Positions 61,785 to 64,000 of a stretch of DNA of 64,000 nt are shown one piece after another. Every line of letters begins with the position of its first letter. Position 1 is the stretch's first letter. The notes under the pieces were generated by a model. It searched no databases. It had not been told where the DNA came from and was given only the letters and a program-made list of their open reading frames with translations. The DNA lies in contig FN649728.1 in NCBI GenBank assembly GCA_000310025.1, positions 124,001 to 188,000 on the forward strand, in the 5' to 3' direction. This stretch comes from Ectocarpus siliculosus (lineage: Eukaryota; Sar; Phaeophyceae; Ectocarpales; Ectocarpaceae). The position numbers were made by a program, and so were the translations under genes.

Positions 61785-62095
61785 GCTAGGTTAACGTTGG
61801 GTGGCTCAGTTGTAGGTTGTTGTGTGCCTGCATTAGGGCTAGGTTAGCGCTGGGTGGCGCAGTTCTGGCTTGTTGTGCCTGTATTGGGGCTAGGTTGGCG
61901 ATGGGTGGCTCAAATCTAGGTTGATGTGCCGGCATTGGCGCTAGAGGTTGGTATTGATGGGATAAATCTCTAGGTTGGTATTGCTTGGATAGGTGATAGG
62001 TTGGTGTTTATGCGATCGACCTAGGTTGGTGTGGCTTGGATAGGTGCTAGGTTGGTGTTGACCTGGGTAGGTGCTAGGTTATGTGGGCCTACGTG
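61785..62095 (+). repeat. Degenerate tandem repeats around GCTAGGTTNG
   Basis: Units of roughly 70 bp (GCTAGGTTAACGTTGGGTGG type) shift to roughly 40-bp units (TAGGTGCTAGGTTGGTGT type). Probably decayed from the adjacent telomere-like tract. Confidence 0.75.
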
Positions 62096-63188
62096 GTTGT
62101 GTGGTTCCGTCGGTAAAAAAAGGTGTGGGTGCATGGCTTATATGCGTCCCTGTGGGTGTATCGAATATTTTTCCGCTCTTGACCCTGCGGAGAAGTGGGC
62201 GATGGAAGTGCAGGTCTGCTGGAATCATCCTGGAATGTAACTGTTCCGTTACATATATTTAGTCGACGTGTCGAACCATGCTGCTCGCAACCATGCAAGG
62301 TGTCTCTCTCTCACGAGTCGGGTTGGACCGAGCAAATAATATGCTTCGCGAAAGTAGATGGCCGACGGAGGGGTCTGCAATCCCGTCAGGTCAGGCGATA
62401 TTTCCGACAACCAAGGCACATTTCCAGAGAACGTTGGTCCGCGGAAGGAAGGTGTGTTCTTGTGTTCACCCGTCCCATCTCTTCTGGCGTCAGTCTCCAC
62501 ACCATTCGGTGTAGACTACCGTCCAGTAGGCTAGACTATATGCGCGTATCAGCCGGGGGCGGGGCTACCCCGGACTTTTGTGACACGGCAGGGTGAATGT
62601 GGGCGTCGACCGAATTGTTGTTGTTGTTGTTGTTGTTGTCTTCACTACCCTCATTTGACGCTGATGATGTAGACCACGTGCCGACGGCCGAGTCGCTTCT
62701 TTGACCACAGGGTATACTATATATAGTCTACCCTGTTGTGGTTGTTTACCCTTTCAAGCAGATTGATACATACCTTGGGGGACCACGCGGCTACACTGTA
62801 CGCTCAACGGAAGAAACACAATGCCCCACCTCCCGAGAAAACTGCTACGAGCCACATGCTCGCTGATCAGGTCAGGTCAACGTGATATATACAGATTAGG
62901 TACATACGTGCTCCTGAACACGGACGGTGTGCACACTTAGAAACAGCGAGTGTGTGCGATCGAGGTTGTCCCACACTCCGTTGAAAAAACTCAGGCTATT
63001 TCTTCGTATATTCCCTTGCCGCCCAGATTCACCATGCCCGGAAATACTGCATAGAAGTATTATTCGTCTCCTCCTGAACCCAGCAACCCCCTGAAGCGTT
63101 CTTTGGCGGCTGGGGCATACAACTTACAACGTGCTTTTCCACGCTCCCCCAACGACATGCTGGACAATAAAACTACGAACACGCGTAA

Positions 63189-64000
63189 CTAAGTCGTGTT
63201 TTCACGCCTGAGGTTTCCGTTTGAGTCCACCATCCCCTCCTCCCGTAGCAAGCGTTCCGCCTCCTCCTCTGTCAGCCCGTCTATCACCCCCTCCAACTCT
63301 GCGGCGGACAACCCAGCCCCCTCCGCGGAGTCCCAAAATTCCTGAGGAGGGGGGCGATGCAGTTGCACGGACGACGCCTCGTCCTCGTTCTCCAGAGAAG
63401 CCGGTGTACCGTTCCCTGCGTTCTGTTCACCCGACTCTAAGTTTGGAGGGGTTTCCTTTGCAACCTTCTGGGGAGAATCGAGATTTGCAGGGTCCATTTT
63501 GTTCCCTCCATCGCCGCCGCCGCCGTCCGGCTCTAACTTGTTGCCTCGTCTCATCTCTCGGCCAACCTGCCCATTTCCACCGCCGTTTCTGTTGGCTCCA
63601 GTAACCGGATGTTGGCCTTGTCTACCCTCGTTATCCCCACCGGCACTACTACCACCGTTGGCGTTCGCGTGTTGCTCCTTAATGCGCAAGGCGGCCCTCA
63701 GGAGCCCTCGCCATCCCCCCCCCCCCGTTTCTTCGAAGCTTTCTGGCGGGTGGGGCGGGGGTAGGACGTGGATCTCTCCTGTGGTATTTTCTTCTTCATT
63801 GTTTCCTCCGCGACGTCGAACGTCCGTTGTGTTTCTCTCAAGATCTCGACCCTTGGGCTTGATGTTCTCGCCGTTTTTGACGTCGCCCACGGCATCGTTT
63901 GACACCACTGAATCCGTTAACAAGGGGGGAGCGGCCTCGTCACGGCGGGTATCGCTGTCGTTGTCTCGTGGCTGGAGGGATTGGCTCGCTCGCCTATGGC
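63189..64000 (-). CDS. C-terminal part of an unrecognised acidic low-complexity protein, cut by right edge
   Basis: A minus-strand frame open from the window edge to TAG at 63,189-63,191, 270 codons. Composition is Gly/Asn/Glu/Asp/Pro-rich with runs such as PDGGGGDGGNKMD. The only ordered-looking piece is the end: LSAAELEGVIDGLTEEEAER and LLREEGMVDSNGNL, probably a helical hairpin. No transmembrane segment or family motif seen. GC-rich, open throughout, and unlike the surrounding noncoding DNA, so probably real; upstream sequence is needed to name it. Confidence 0.5.
   Translation of the reverse strand, partial: HRRASQSLQPRDNDSDTRRDEAAPPLLTDSVVSNDAVGDVKNGENIKPKGRDLERNTTDVRRRGGNNEEENTTGEIHVLPPPHPPESFEETGGGGWRGLLRAALRIKEQHANANGGSSAGGDNEGRQGQHPVTGANRNGGGNGQVGREMRRGNKLEPDGGGGDGGNKMDPANLDSPQKVAKETPPNLESGEQNAGNGTPASLENEDEASSVQLHRPPPQEFWDSAEGAGLSAAELEGVIDGLTEEEAERLLREEGMVDSNGNLRRENTT

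Larger units (their letters stand above)
61524..62172 (+). repeat. Inverted repeat, about 60-bp arms, about 530-bp loop
   Basis: The left arm (61,524-61,590) contains GCATATAAGCCATGCACCCA; the right arm (62,106-62,172) contains its reverse complement, TGGGTGCATGGCTTATATGC, with few mismatches across the arms. The loop carries the telomere-like tract and GCTAGGTT repeats. It may be a foldback transposon. Confidence 0.8.
60820..63188. other. Intergenic region with telomere-like tract, degenerate tandem repeats and a long inverted repeat
   Basis: No supported gene. Repeat content is given in separate entries. (TTG)n lies at 62,615-62,638. Confidence 0.55.

Overview
The window is nuclear DNA from a eukaryote with long, repeat-filled introns. 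Coding exons are short (about 90-380 nt, apart from one of 1.35 kb), GC-rich and separated by GT-AG introns of up to about 6 kb. The gene set and style (conserved single-copy housekeeping genes on alternating strands, abundant micro- and minisatellites, telomere-like tracts inside introns) fit a large-genome stramenopile, most likely a brown alga. That assignment is inference, because nothing read here is lineage-diagnostic. No bacterial, plasmid or CRISPR features are present.

Layout. (1) 1-23,793, minus strand: the 5' part of an MDN1 (midasin/Rea1) gene. I could join 16 exons with consistent splice phases into 1,308 codons, running from the start Met through AAA1 and AAA2 to the P-loop and following segment of AAA3; the gene continues off the left edge. 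Its introns hold a 157-bp dispersed repeat, local duplications, a roughly 240-bp hairpin satellite (11.2-14.5 kb) with a foldback element nested in it, and a telomere-like array that supplies a 5' splice site. (2) 25,084-33,322, minus strand: a misato (MSTO1/DML1) tubulin-like gene in nine exons, complete at the 3' end, with the first short exon not located. (3) 35.9-45.0 kb, plus strand: a CHID1-type GH18 protein that lacks the chitinase catalytic glutamate; a 20-bp minisatellite starts just after its stop codon. (4) 47,382-54,181, minus strand: ERGIC3/ERV46, the ER-Golgi cargo receptor, in nine phase-consistent exons with the first exon not located. (5) 55,911-58,466, plus strand: an unrecognised, Ser/Gly/Asp-rich protein with two predicted membrane segments, 368 aa in the three-exon model, with signs that the 3' end may be spliced differently. 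(6) 63,189-64,000, minus strand: the C-terminal part of an unrecognised acidic, low-complexity protein that runs off the right edge.

The genes do not form one pathway. MDN1 acts in 60S ribosome maturation, misato in mitochondrial/tubulin-related functions, and CHID1 and ERGIC3 in the secretory pathway. I found no convincing novel multi-gene system. The most unusual material is the architecture of the noncoding DNA (nested foldback in a hairpin satellite, telomere repeat as splice donor, poly-C acceptor tracts) and the orphan membrane protein. Exon joins were made by eye from splice-site consensus, reading phase and remembered family motifs, without alignment software.
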